Made by a program: the position numbers and the translations under genes. This document shows positions 14,676 through 27,490 of a stretch of DNA of 64,000 bases, piece by piece (position 1 is the stretch's first letter; every line of letters begins with the position of its first letter). Under the pieces are notes generated by a model that did not search any database, was not told where the DNA came from, and saw nothing but the letters and a program-made list of their open reading frames with translations. Origin of the DNA: Effrenium voratum (lineage: Eukaryota > Sar > Dinophyceae > Suessiales > Symbiodiniaceae); assembly GCA_963377175.1 (NCBI GenBank), contig CAUJNA010003242.1, positions 657,614-721,613 on the forward strand, given 5' to 3'.

Positions 14676-17600
14676 ACCGTTTTCAGGTTGCTTGCAAGTG
14701 AATCCAGCAAAACGGACCCGAACTCCCCTTTTTTTTGGGGGGGTGTCTCTAAATCTCCGTGCTGATTTTTGTGTACGGGTTCCGCGTGGTCGGATGCTCC
14801 CACCTCTCGTTACGATCCGAGACGCCGACCTCTCGAGGATCCCAAGGACCGGCTCAGCGCGCACCAGGTCTTGGAGCACCCCTGGCTCGCCAGCACGGCG
14901 CCGCATCTGCAGGTGGCAGCTCGGCTCCGACAAAGGCTCTCCGTTTGCTTAAGAATCGGCTTGATCTTCCCCTCTGGATCTTTTAAAGGGGATCTGTCAC
15001 TGGGAATATGTTCTCATTTTTTCCATCGGGCTTAAGCAAATGGAAGCTGGCCTCGAATGGGTTGGTTGGGATCTGAGCCTCCCTTCCTTTTCAAGCATGG
15101 AAGCTGCTAGGGGGTTTGGTGCAGTCCTCAAAAAGTGACCAAAGAGCCAACAGGGGTGCCACTGATCAGCTGTTGCCCAGTTGCAGATTGCAAACTAAAA
15201 TGACAAAAAAGAGAACTGAAACACTCACCCTGACACCTTTTGCTCCAGCCGGCCTCCGTCCCACAAAAAAGCGTGAGTTCCGCTATTCAGGTACGGTAGG
15301 CTTTTAAACCCCATACACCCCATTAGGAGGTTCAGACCTTCATTTCTACCCACAGGATTCGGTGGCCAAGTCAGGTACATAGGGTGAAACACCACGTCAA
15401 CCCCATTTACCCCCCAAGAATCATGCAAGCTGTCAGAAGGCCTTCCAAAACCCTCCTACGAGAAGGGCACCTGATAGGGCGTGCCTTCGATAGGGAATTG
15501 GTAGATTGTTCTTCAAGGAACATGGCCGTGCCATTTTTGCGAGGATCCCGCCTTTGGTGTGGTTTTACAGGGACACCAAAAAGACAACGAGCATGTTTGG
15601 GGAGACCCCCTAAAAGAAGAGGAGGGTCAGGAAAGATGGTTGGGAGGCCCTAGTTGGCGGTGTAGGTCTAGTTCCGGACTTGGCAAATTCACAAATGCAC
15701 AAATGCACGAAGGGAGCGCTCGTTTCTTGGTTTTGCCATAACCCTCTGAGTCATCTACGGTGAAACGGCTGAGCCAGCCTGGTCGTTTCAAGGACGCTGC
15801 CGCTTTGAAGCAGATAGATGCCCTGGAGGCTGGCGGGGGCCTGAATTGTTGGGCGAGTAAGGAATCCCGGAAAAAACGGGGTGATGCATGGGGCGTTAAA
15901 TATCAGTAATTTGTTAGGTTCCCCTACTTTGTTCCATATAAGCGCTTTCAATATAGGGTGAACCTTAGTCAGCCCCTGGCTCCTAGGGGCGTTGCAGTTT
16001 TTACAACCAACGCAACAGGCTCATGAATTCAAATGGCTGGCAAGATGTCCCTGATGAGGTCGGCACAAAGTCAGGCCTCTCCGCGCAAGGTTTGCGACTT
16101 GAGGTTTGAGCCAGTCCTCAGTCTCAAATATTCGCACATGATCATTGGGCGGGCTTTTGGCTTCACGGAACTATGACCATATCCCGGCCAACGCATGGCC
16201 CGGGCAGTTCAGCAAATGTCCACTAGAAGCGGATTGCCATGCCCCAAGTTCACTGAGCTACCAGCTACCGGACCCTTGGTAATGTTTATCCAGGTTCGAT
16301 ACAAAATTTGTGCCGAACCATTCTGAGTGTGTGTGTGTGTGGAGGGTTGCATTTTTCTGGTACGTTCAAACGATTTAAAAGGAAAGCCAGAAAGACAGCC
16401 ATCATGAATTGTTTGTTTTATTCGTGTGTTTATTCTTCATTATTTCATTGCTTCCTTCCTTCAGTTATTTAGTTATTCAGTGATTTAGTCATTCAGTCAT
16501 TTAGTCATTCAGTCATTCAGTCAGTCATTAAATCATTTTATTGCATTACATGTCATTTCATGTGATGTCATGTCATTTCATGCCATGTCATGTCCTTGTG
16601 TCTTAACTCAATTTTGGTTCATGTTAGTTGATTCATGTCATTCACTTCATGCCATTCATTCATGTCATCATGCATTCCTTCATTCCTTCATTCCTTCATT
16701 CATTCGTTTGTTCGTTCGTTCATTCATTCATTAATTCATTCATTCATTCATTCATTCATTCATTCATTCATTCATTCATTCATTCATTCATTCATTCATT
16801 CATTCATTCATTCATTCCATCATTCCATCATTCCAGTCAGTCAGTCAGTCAGTCAGTCAGTCAGTCAGTCAGTCAGTCAGTCAGTCAGTCAGTCAGTCAG
16901 TCAGTCATTCAGTCAGTCAGTCAGTCATTCATTCATTCATTCCTTCGTTTGTTTGTTCGTTCATTTGTTCGTTCGTTCGTTCGTTCGTTTGTTTGTTTGT
17001 TTGTTTGTTTGTTGTTTGTTTGTTTGCTTGTTTGTTTGTTTGTTCGTTCGTTCGTTCGTTCAGTTCAGTTCGTTCAGTTCTTTGATTGTTTGTTTGTTCT
17101 CTCGTTCGTTCATCCATTCATTATTTCATTTATTCATTATTTGATTCATGCATACATTTATCCATTAGGTCATTTCGTCAATCATTCAGTCCTGCCTTCC
17201 TGCCTTCCTGCCTTCCTTCCTGCCTTGCTGCCTTCCTTTGTTCCTTCCTTCCTTCCTTCCTTCCTTCCTTCCTTCCTTCCTTCCTTCCTTCCTTCCTTCC
17301 TTCGTTCCTTCCTTTACAGTCTTTCGTTCCGTTTCATTCATTCATTCATTCATTCATTCATTCATTCATTCATTCATTCATTCATTCATTCATTCATTCA
17401 TTCATTCATTCATTCATTCATTCATTCATTCATGCATTGCCGTTGCCATTGCCATTGCCATTGTCATTGTCATTGTCATTGTCATCGTTACCGTCCTCGT
17501 CATCGTCATCCTTGCAGGCGTTTCACCAGCAGAACCTTTTCCGGCACCTGGCGGCGGGTGTCCTGGCGAAGCAGCTGGACGAAACAGACCTCCACGATCT

Positions 17601-20600
17601 TCACAAGGCGGGGGCAGCATCGGCTTCCATCGCCCGTGCTTTCGATTGCCACTATGGCAGGCAGCCAGCCACTTTTACCTCTAGGTCTGTAAACTGATGG
17701 TTTCCATTGGCTACCTACTACAATAACTGAAAGCACTGGGATACTTTGGCCTTCTACAAAGGAAGCCATGATGTTGTTCAAACAGAATGCTCGCCGGCAA
17801 ATTGAGCTAGAACCCAAAAAGTGGACCCCCCCAAAGGAGATTCCTGCACACCCCCACCCCCTCAAAAATGGAATATGAGGGGGGGGGGGGGGGTGAGGTA
17901 GGTTTTGGAATGGTTCCATTCCATTTTTTCCGGCTTGGGGGTGCGGCGTGGAATCCCGCTTTGGGGAGGTCCCAGTAAAAATTGGAAAAAACACCCGGGG
18001 GAGGTGCTTCTTCCAATTTCGTGTCAGGGGGGCTACCCCCCTTCATTTTCCGATTGCTCTTGCAGACCTGGAGAGGGGGGGGTGCCGATTGTAGCATTTT
18101 CTACAGATAAAAACACCTCCCCCCCCTCCTTTCCATTTAAAAGGGTGGGGGAATCGGGTGTAGAAAGGGGGGGGGAGGTGTATTTCCTGCATCCCGTCAA
18201 GGAAAAACCACCTCCCCCCCTCTCAGTGTTCCATTTTTGCGCGCTCGGTGCTCCATTTCAGACGGGGGAGATGCAAATTGCAGCGGTTTTTGCAGGTAGA
18301 ACAACCTCCCCCTCCTTAAATTTCATTTGTGGGTGTGGAAGGGGCGCACAGTAGCCCCATCAAATTTGGTTAGGGGGAGGCAATCCCTCGTTCCAATTAA
18401 TCCCCTCCCTCGGCCAGGGACAACATTGGGGGGGAACCCCCTCCCCCCGCGAGGCGGCGGTGGTTCCTGCACAGATCGGTCGAAGTTTGGGCTCCATCAA
18501 AATCTGTGGGGAGTAGTGACTTAAACATGTTCAATTGGGCTTCGCAGCAACAGGTTTGGGGTTTAAAAACCGGGACAGACCGAGGTTGGGGACCGCCGAA
18601 TCGCAGTTGCCAGGCCTTCTGCGAGATCGATGCGGACGAGAACGGGGTTGTGTCCTTTGCGGAGTTCAAGGAGCCGAGTCGAGTCGAGAAATGTGCCGAC
18701 AGCACATGGGTAAGGGACCATTCGCATTGGACACCTGTGCTTTAAATCAACCGAGTCGCTGTGTGCTGCTTGAACAAAATATAACAAAATGGGTATAGAA
18801 GAAAACAAATATTGGCGCCACAGTGCACAAGGCAATGCTGCTGCACACAGACAGCCCATGAAGCTCGGCTAGAATAAAAAAAAATATGCAGAGCAACGCT
18901 TCCAGCCGCTGATTTTTCATGTTCATGAAATTGCTTGGCCCAACAAACCTTGGCCTACCTCGTTTCCGACACCCCTCCGGCAACTTCGGCTCCAGCCTGC
19001 CGGGTCCAGATCGGAAAACAGCCTGCCTCACTGTGTTACATCAGCTCGCGCAGCGAACTTTCCCAGACAGAGCAGATGGAAAAGAAAAGCGCTTGCATGC
19101 GTTGGCGGCCCAAGGAAACAAGTGATCCTTATGCCAGATGGTCGTGATTCAGACCGAACCCTGGATAACAAGTAGTATTTACAGGGACTCATCAACCAGG
19201 GTTATGAACCACATGGAAACTGCGGGTCCGGACTTCCCATTTTGTGCAACGCAGCTCCTGCCTGGGGGTTGACCACCAAACTGATGCACATGACTCGGCC
19301 AAGCCACAATATCCCCATGCTTAGTTGTAGGGTATCGGGTATTGCAGATGTTTAGATCACCGTGGTCCATGGTCAAGCCATATCCCATGTTTTTGACTTG
19401 GTACCAGCTCAACATGGTCCATGATCCAGCCATATCCCGTGTTTTTTTTGGCACCGTCAGATTTTGTTCAGATTGATGGGAGCCATCAGATAGGAGGTGC
19501 TGAAAGACCACTTGGAGCGTCCAGAGTTAGAGGCCTCCAAGGTGGCTGACATCTTTCGGAGCGTGGATCTGGATGGCAAGGGGGCACCTCGGCTCACCTC
19601 TCAGCCACCGGGCCGAGACTTCGTTTCCTTTTTCCAGACACTCTCGATTTACATGGAACCTTAAGGGCCACCTTTCAGGAAACTCGAAAGGGAGTGAAGG
19701 AACGAGGAACCCTTCATTGTCTAAGCCGTTGTTTGAATCGCAAAGTGTTCCTCGACTCTTCGCGGCTGCTCAGCACCCTGTTGGTGCTACGATTTGGGTC
19801 ATTCCGCCGGTGAATGACGTTTAGGGAACAGGTTGACAACTTGTCATTGCGCACTTCATCGCTTGACAAAACTGTTTGGCCATTGCTTGAAGCAGGTGAT
19901 GGAAACCAGATTTGGCATCGTATGTGAATATATTAATCTGTATACCTCACCCTCAAACTACCCTTACAAAAGGCTCATTTCCCCATCCCTGATTAAGGGT
20001 AGTTTGAAGGCCCACGCAAATAGATACATATAGTATGCCCTTTTGGCTTCCGAAGGGCTCCGCAGCTGAGGTCATCGACTATACGGAGTTTGTTGCGGCC
20101 TGCCTGGACCACAAGGCGTTTGGATTATCGGTGGCTCAACACTTGGCCGCATGCTGGGTTCAGATAGGGTAAGACAAATAGGGGTATAGACCCAGCAAGC
20201 CCCATTGAACAGAGATATAGATTAATACCGCCCATTTTTAATCAATCCATTCGGCCAAGCAGATTGTGAGTGATGGGTGTGCTTGGTGGCATCTCAGCTG
20301 TGTATGTTCAAGTGCAGGTTTCCTCTTATGCCGAATTTGTTTTGCAATAGGACCAGCCTTGACCATGTTGCCCAATCTTTCCTGCTGGCTTGGCCTTGGG
20401 GTTGAACATGCTCCCTTTGCTGCGAATCCTTCTGAAGTCAGGGGAGAGTCGCTAGAGTCGGCGGACGCCGTCCACAGATCCATGGTTAGCCTAAGGCGCT
20501 GCTAGCTTGGTTGCTGCTTGACAACTTGACCTTCCATCCTTTTGGGCAAACCATGTTTCCCCGCTTGGCAAGAAAGAAAGACAACGTGTTCAGACCCACC

Positions 20601-23457
20601 CTCGTCGGACCCTCGTCAGACCCTCTGACATATTAACAATCTGGGATCACATGGAGAGATCACCCCAGGTTTCCCTTGACATGCGCTGTGTTTGACTGTC
20701 AGGTGGAGGAGGAGGAGGGCGTGTGCTGGGCGGCCTTCCAGGCATGGGGCTCCTGGGTCAATGTTTGGCGCCATCTCACATCTTTGCCCTTTACTAAAAT
20801 GATGATGGCAGAAAGATATTCAAACCCCGGGTAGGGTTGAACATTGACCAAGCCATCGGTTAAACGGTGCCAAATCATGCAGGTGAGATGTTGCCCATGG
20901 TTATTAAAGGTACATCCTTAGGTTCATTTTTTGCCGTATTCATGTCGTTTTTGAGAGTACCCTTTTGGTCGCTTGAAAGAGAAACCAAGGGATATCCGGG
21001 GTCCAAACTCCCTACGGCGACACAGGCCAACACCTTACAAATACAAATGGATACTCATGCTTCTCTCTTGTCCAAATCCAACCTTTCGACCTTTTTGTCT
21101 TTTCCCCCTTTTGGGCCTATATTGTTCACTTTGTATTGTCCAGGGAAGTGAGGTTTGTTCGGCCAACCTTTACGGTGTTTTTTGTTCACTCCGAGACGTG
21201 ACGGGCCCCGCCGGACGCCAGGTCTTCGACAAGGACTGCAACGGCGTGGTGACCTTCGAGGAGTTGGAGCAGGTGCTGAACAGCGCCTCCATGGAAGGTG
21301 CTGGCTGCCAACCACTTGGGATCGGCCGGCGTTCTTTTTCTCTTCTTTTTTTCGGGCTGTTTTTTTTTTCCGGTTGTTGGGGGGGTGAAGGTTACCCCGG
21401 TTTTGTGCAAAGGCCGAGGGGCGTTTGTTTTTGTTTTTGAGGTGAAGGGTACCCCGGTGTTGGGCCTTTTGGGTGGTGTGAAAAGGGAAAGATAAGGAAC
21501 AGCACCATGTTGGGGGGTGCCCTAGTTTAAGACACGTACACATGTTCAGGGGGTCTTGGAATTGCTTCTGGGGGGTAATGAGAATTGGCTTGCGGATTAG
21601 CAGCTTGTTGAGAGCTTGGAGTTATAGTGAAAATGGGGAAAGCGGAAAGGGCACAAACGTCGACGAAACATGAAAAGCACCGCAGGCCCAGTTGATTCCA
21701 GACTCTAAGTCCCTTGTTGTGTGAGGTTTGCACTCTATGGCCAACCCTTTTCCCTTATCGTTCAGTGGGACACGGAGGGAAGCATAGTGGAAAATAATTA
21801 GTTGGGGCAGTAGAGCATCTTCCAGCGGCATCTTCGGCCGAATCACATAGGTCTGACCGTGGCGGTACACCGACCTCTATGGCCCTTGAAAGGACGTCTA
21901 GTCTATGTCTAGGGACCGACCTCATCCGACCTCGCTACTTCCTCAAAATCCTTTCAGGAGATTCTTGGTCCCACAATTTTCCCCAAGCCCATCACGGGGA
22001 GCTGAGATGCTCTCCTGTTCTTGCGCAGCTGGCACAAGGGTTGGGCATCCGTTTGAATCAGGCCCTGGCCACCTTGCGGCCAAGGGCAGGTTGTTAAAAC
22101 GATAGTTGCTGAAACATTTCTTTGGCGGGTTTCAACAACGGGTGTAAGAGCACAATCAGTAGGCTCTTCAACACTAGACACTGATACTGATCAAAAGGCG
22201 GTGGTTAAAACCGCTGCATCTTACGGCGTTTTTTATCGCCTTCCGTGCCAGGCACCTTCTCCCCAGAGCTGCGCAAGGAGCTCTGGTCTCAGCTCACCGC
22301 TGGGGCCGAGGACGTGGACTTCGACCACTTCCTGGCGGCGCTCCGCGGGGTGCGGCCCCCGGTGCCGACGGAAACCGCCAAGGCGATGCTGGGCGCTGGA
22401 AGCCAATTTTGGGGACGAACGGTGCTTGCCCTATATGGGCGTATCTCAAAATGGTGGACCCGTTTTGGTGTTTTTTTAGGGAAACCCAACAGAAACCAAC
22501 TAGTATTAGGGGGCCGTTTAGCTTGGACCGCCTCTAAATTGCAAGTAAGCCCACTGTGCTCAAGCGCAGAACCATGGTAAATCACGGTATATTGCAGGGT
22601 TGGCTTACTTGCTGGGGGGTTCTGGGTTCCCACCTCCCTTGAAAATGGAATTGGAGGCCGGCGGTGGCCCCTGATCTCCATTTGCAGTTCCACTTTTGGC
22701 TTGCGGGCTTTCAGGAGTTGGAACCGATTGGTGGTTTCCGTGAGGGTCCAGTTCCCTCCTGCCCGAATGCAAATACCAAGCCAGCAAGTTAGGGTGGGTT
22801 TTTAACGTGTCCACTTGAACAGCTGCTTTTTAGTTAATTTGGTGGATTGGTGTTGTAGACTTTGTTTATCTGGTCTGGGAATGGGAGTGCGAGTTTAGGG
22901 GGGGTTCTTAACACCCCTGTACCAAGCCGCCGGCATGTATCATACAGGGCGTGACTCCAATCAGACTTTCCCCTGTGGATTTGGATGCAGCGACACTGCG
23001 GGCACGTACCAGAGAGGACCCTTTTGGTTTAGGGGCCACCATGGCTGTTCTACATGCAGACTGCTTGGCGGCCCGGCAGGCGTTGCCGCTGCCGAGACGT
23101 CAGCACGGCGCTGTTGGGGCTATGGGTCTTCCTATCAAAGCTAGGGGCGTGAACGAAGCCGCGCCTACCGGGCTGCCCATCAAGGCGAGGGGCGCCAACG
23201 AATCCCCGCCCACCGGGCTGCCCATCAAGGCAAGGGGAGTGAACGAAGCCGCGCCCGCTGGGCTGCCCATCAAAGCAAGGGGCGTGAACGAAGCCACGCC
23301 CGCCGGGCTGCCCATCAAAGCAAGGGGCGTGAACGAAGCCGCGCCCGCCGGGCTGCCCATCAAAGCAAGGGGCGTGAATGAAGCCGCGCCCGCCGGGCTG
23401 CCCATCAAAGCAAGGGGCGTGAATGAAGCCCCGCTGCTGCCCATTGGCAAGAAGTGA
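14491..23457 (+). CDS. CDPK-like calcium-dependent protein kinase, partial, with C-terminal repeat tail
   Basis: Exons inferred by family pattern and matching phase: about 14491-14541 (LSADARHLI, end of the kinase domain); about 14822-14912 (DPKDRLSA, LEHPW); 17518-17607 (junction helix, LFRHLAAGVLAKQL); 18614-18670 (EF-hand DADENGVVSFAE); 19494-19583 plus 20071-20115 (EF-hand split as DLDGKG and VIDYTE); 20703-20741; 21222-21297 (EF-hand DKDCNGVVTFEE); 22252-22382 (degenerate fourth hand, EDVDFDHFL); 22948-23457 (seven-copy repeat tail, stop at 23455-23457). CDPKs phosphorylate Ser/Thr when Ca2+ loads the EF-hands. Three hands have a full set of calcium ligands. Donors are GT, GC (AAG|GC, CAG|GC) and one GA; acceptors nearly all AG|G. 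Upstream catalytic exons are not seen. Assignment to the family is firm; the last exon's membership rests on phase and proximity. Confidence 0.7.
14614..14672. repeat. GT dinucleotide microsatellite
   Basis: Nearly pure (GT)n, about 58 bases, inside a kinase intron. Short ORFs through it (poly-Val/Cys or Thr/His) are artefacts. Confidence 0.9.
16435..17510. repeat. Patchwork of tetranucleotide repeats in a kinase intron
   Basis: Blocks of (CATT)n, (CAGT)n, (GTTT)/(GTTC)n, (CCTT)n and again (CATT)n follow each other, ending with (CATTGC)- and (CATTGT)-like runs just before the exon at 17518. Long Ser/Phe/His ORFs across it are products of the repeat. Confidence 0.9.
23125..23439 (+). repeat. 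45-bp coding tandem repeat (seven copies) in the kinase gene's last exon
   Basis: Units start at 23125 and recur every 45 bases; each encodes GLPIKARGVNEAAPA or a close variant, the last unit being shortened. Most differences are at the end of the unit (AAPT, SPPT, ATPA). The unit is a multiple of three, so copy number can vary without breaking the frame. Such C-terminal repeats are not part of the usual CDPK plan; they may serve as a binding or targeting tail. Confidence 0.8.
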
Positions 23458-26400
23458 GCCGTACTATCGTAGTTTGGAAATGTGCTTTTTTGTTTTTCTT
23501 CTGGGGGTTGTCATGGTTTGCCCCTTCTAGAGGGGCAGACCGGAAACTGCCAGGCTAATCATCTTCTTCAGCGGACGAATCCAAAATTCGTCCCGTCTCA
23601 CAAGTAGTGGCTGTCTCAAAGCAGTTTGCAGTGTCTCGACCCAGTCGCGCGCAAGTTGAAACTGTTTCTGCTCTCGCATGCTGTGCCAAAGGCTGGGGCC
23701 TCATCCCTACCTTGAAGATATAATTTGGGGGGAGAGGGGAACACGGTGACCCGAAATTTCAACCTCCATACGGGGAAGCTACGAGGAAATTCGGCGCCTC
23801 GGGGGGTGCCGGGCACGGGTGCGGCTCCTTGAGCTCACGTGCCAGTTGAAGCAGATCCTGAAGGAGATGAATTCCAGCACAAGGCCGTGCCCACTTCACG
23901 TGAAAACAGGATGGACTAAGGATAGTATTGCACAGCCCCAACCATAGTTGCGGACATGCGCCCTTGAGACTATTTGCATTGGTTTAGGTAGACCCTTTCA
24001 GTTCCAGGTTTTGAGTGTGGCTCGTGTTGATTTCACTCCCGTTGCAAGCATGAACTCATGCGCTGTGCGACACGCTGAACTTGAGTGTGACTTGCTTGGA
24101 TGTGTTGTGCTCCAAATGCCCAACATTTTCTGCGCAGGGAAAAGCTATCAGCTCTCCATCCATACATCCCGCGGCTTTTCAGCAGAGTTGAGGTCACCTG
24201 GCAACGCCTTGCGTTGGGGAAGTCTATTGGCTTCCCAGGTTTGGCCAAGCCGGATGAACCACTCCCGTTGTGGGTCACAAGAGGGGATCAATATCGTAGA
24301 CCGCTTTGATGGGCAACAAGACTCCCTGCAGTTTAGCGGGGGACAGACGTTCCAACTTGAACCCCCCACTGCTGATTGAGATGTTGATTTGTAGAGTTTC
24401 TGCTGACTGACTTGGAGCCCCCTCCAATACATGAGGTTCTCAGATTGGACCATACCAATGGACCATGGGGTGGCGCCTGCTTTTTCCCAAGCGAGAGTCA
24501 GTTTCTTTCCCATTCAATGCGTCCTTGACGGCAAAATGCCGTGGCAAGGTATCAGCGCCCTCAGTCCCTCAAGTCGATCTAAGACATCTTGGGCCAAATG
24601 GCTTGGATGGCGAAACAAATGTGGCCATTCCTTTCGCCCTTTAGCATCTGGGCGAACTGGCTTGATTTAAAGCAACATGGCCATCCCGCCCTGACACGCA
24701 AGCGAGAGGCTCCGCCAGCAACTAAGGCAGGTTCCCAATAGGCCATCTTGGTACTGGACAACTCCGGCGCCCCAGACCACCATCACCACAACTATTACGA
24801 CACACACGGGTCGGCGGCTGAGCATAACTTCTCATGCTGTGCGCGAATCCGGCGTGACACGTTCTGTGCTTTTTGTCTGCGAGGCAACAACGCCTACTAC
24901 GCCCATGTCCTGAACTTCCCCCAAAACTCGAAGGGCTTTTTGAGCACCAACGCTGGCAGCTCAGCAAAGCCGCGTGGCTGCCTTGGCTCAGCGCAACTGT
25001 GCGAGGACGTGATGGTTACTACGCCTGAGCCGGACAGCGCATTCGGCAGTTACTGGACTTCAGTTCAGAAGTTTCCTCAACCAGAGGCAGGGGAAGTTGC
25101 AAAGAGTCACTGAAAGAACGTGGAAGAGCAAAGCCGTAAACAATGAGTTGAAGATTGACGAATCAACTCTGGCGCAATGCTTTGCCGGCCCTATATCCTT
25201 CGGGCTATTTACGAGTTCACATTAATCTAGGCCAATGGGAGTGACGGGAGCCTTGGCCAAGCCTTCCTCACCTTTCGAAGGGGTCGCTCCACGCCAGGCT
25301 CCGGAGAAGCCGACCGGGCATGCTTACACCATATCTGTTTGCATTCGTTGTTTGTTTTCCTTTTTCTGGGTACTTTGGGCCCGTGGGTAGTACCCCAAAC
25401 TTGTTTGGTAAGCCGAAGCCCTTTTTTTGGGGGGGAGGGGGGGGGGGATTGGCACGAACATGCACCTCGATTGGGGGCACTTCGATGATGCGTTGAAGGG
25501 GCCCGTGAAGTTGTCTAAATGTTTAGGCCCTGGTGACCTGAAAAAACTGGAGAGACATGAGGTAGTAGGTTTGGCTTTGGGGGGCCTTTGGTTCTTGCAT
25601 GTGCATCCTGCGGGTCTCTGCCAATAGCCAGGCCCCATGGCTTTTTCGACATGGACTGGCTCGCGCCTGTGGAGAGAACTGCCCGTTTTGTCAAAAAAAA
25701 TGGGGCCACTGGTGACTGGCTTCCGTCGATTCATGTCCAGTGCTTGGGATCCTGTAGTTGGAATAGATGAAATGAGCAAACTGGGGTCGCCACCTATCCC
25801 TGGTGCTTCAGATTTGGTCCATCACTTCGTTTTCGCCCGAGGCTCAATCCCGAGCGAAAGTTGCGGGGAAGCCGAGCAATGGATTGGCCCAGTTGAGCGC
25901 CCGAAATCCCCAGTGGCCATTTGAGCAGATTCCACCTGGTTACAGATCTTGCAGTAAAGCCTCTGCTCAGCTAATAACCACGTGTGTCAGTGTTGGCCCC
26001 AGATTGATAGATCAATAGCTGTTCAAGATTATCCTATGGGACGCCCCCCCCCCCCAATATCCCAATATCCCCAAGTCAATGAAACTGTAGTGTACTCAGT
26101 CATCATCACTCATGGTCTTTTGAAATGAGAATGGGCCCAAGGCCTGCTTCATGTGACGCGGAGTCGTGTGTAGCTTGCACATGTCTTGCGGTATTTGGAA
26201 GTGCCCCCTTTTGAAGAAGCAGGAAGGTCCTTGGATCATCGCCAGTGCACCGGCGATGTCAAGGTCCTGTGTGATTTTGTTTGTTGCGTTCTGTATGCTT
26301 GTGGGAGTGAGCATTTGCCATGCCAAAGCTCCATGCAGGCATCGATGCCACGACTTCCAACTTGAACTCAACCAACCACAACGGGACACATATACTACAT

Positions 26401-27435
26401 CTATTATATAAACGTGTTTTGATCTTTGCAGCATGTGTTTTCCAAACCCGTGTGCAATGCCCCCTCCCCAGACAAATCTGAAAGCCCAAAGGTGCGACAT
26501 GTCTGGTCTTGGTTCTCTACACTTTCTGTGAAGTTTTAGTCCCCCGACTTTGGGTGCTTCGGAAACGCGTATGTCAGCTCCATGTGTTGCGCATAGCGGG
26601 GGTTCATTGTCTTGCTGCAGGCTTGGAGAACGAGACTTGCCACTTGCATAGACCTTGCCAAAGTCACCTCAGGCTCTTCCAGTACATGACCATGCAGGGG
26701 AAAAGATCACTTCTCCGAGGGTACGCATGTTCGTGATGTTCTTGGGTTCAGCGCAGTTGCCTTTCTTGGCAACTGCAGGACAAGCTAAACATCGAGTGAG
26801 GGGCATGAGCAGGAGCACGAGAACATAGACATTTCTCTTGGGGATGTTAAGTTAGCTTGCTTCAATGACAGCTGTGTCGCAAATGAAGCATGCCAAGACT
26901 TTGCCACAGAATGGTCGTGAAAGCATGAGACTGGAGATTGCTACCAAGTGCCAAGACATACAAGTGTTGCTGTGGAGGCTCAGCAAATACTGCAATTTAA
27001 TCGACCCCTATACCAAGTGCCATCAAACCAGACGTAACTCTGTTTTTACACAAGCAAAAACGCTTCACTGCCAAACCAGGCACCGCAATACTGAATTCTT
27101 GCTGAATCGACGGCTGGTTATGTGAAAGCATGCTGATGATTGAGCAATGATTTCGAAACGGTCAGACAGTTGAAACCTGAGGTCGGAAGCTGAGGCAGGG
27201 GTGATGCCATGATGCCTGCGCACCTCAAGTTGGATAGTTGAATGGCCTTGTCGAAGCTAGTGCGGTTGGATAGAACACATGGGGCCCATTCGGGATGACC
27301 ACCACAAATGTTTCAATCAGGCAGCTTCCTTGGCCATATGGGTGTGGCCCTTTCACATGCCTAGTTTTGTTTGCTTGTTCTGCCCGGTTCTTCCCACAAA
27401 GTCGATGTATTGCAGTCCTGCCATCCGGCATTCAG
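23458..27435. other. Host spacer, no gene assigned
   Basis: Non-repetitive, mid-GC DNA with no recognised family. A frame at about 24,138-24,309 (LHPYIPRLFSRVEVTWQRL) reads like coding sequence and lies after an AG, but I cannot link it to an exon chain. The GC-rich simple tracts and other short frames look random. Confidence 0.35.
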
Positions 27436-27490
27436 AAACAATCAGCGGACGGCTTCCGTCAGAAGGTCGCCCAGCTCCTTGCCGAGCAAG
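27436..27490 (+). CDS. Exon-like segment of an unidentified gene
   Basis: Reads SADGFRQKVAQLLAEQ up to a GT donor at 27491, after an AG acceptor. Amphipathic helix; family not recognised. First of a same-strand series of exon-like pieces. Confidence 0.35.

Noticed and set aside
16628..17692. 354-codon Ser/Phe/His ORF
   Set aside because: Translation of tetranucleotide repeats; only the end, near 17,518, overlaps a true exon.
23100..23450. Antisense ORF of 116 codons
   Set aside because: Mirror of the 45-bp coding repeat; the plus strand fits the kinase exon chain in phase.
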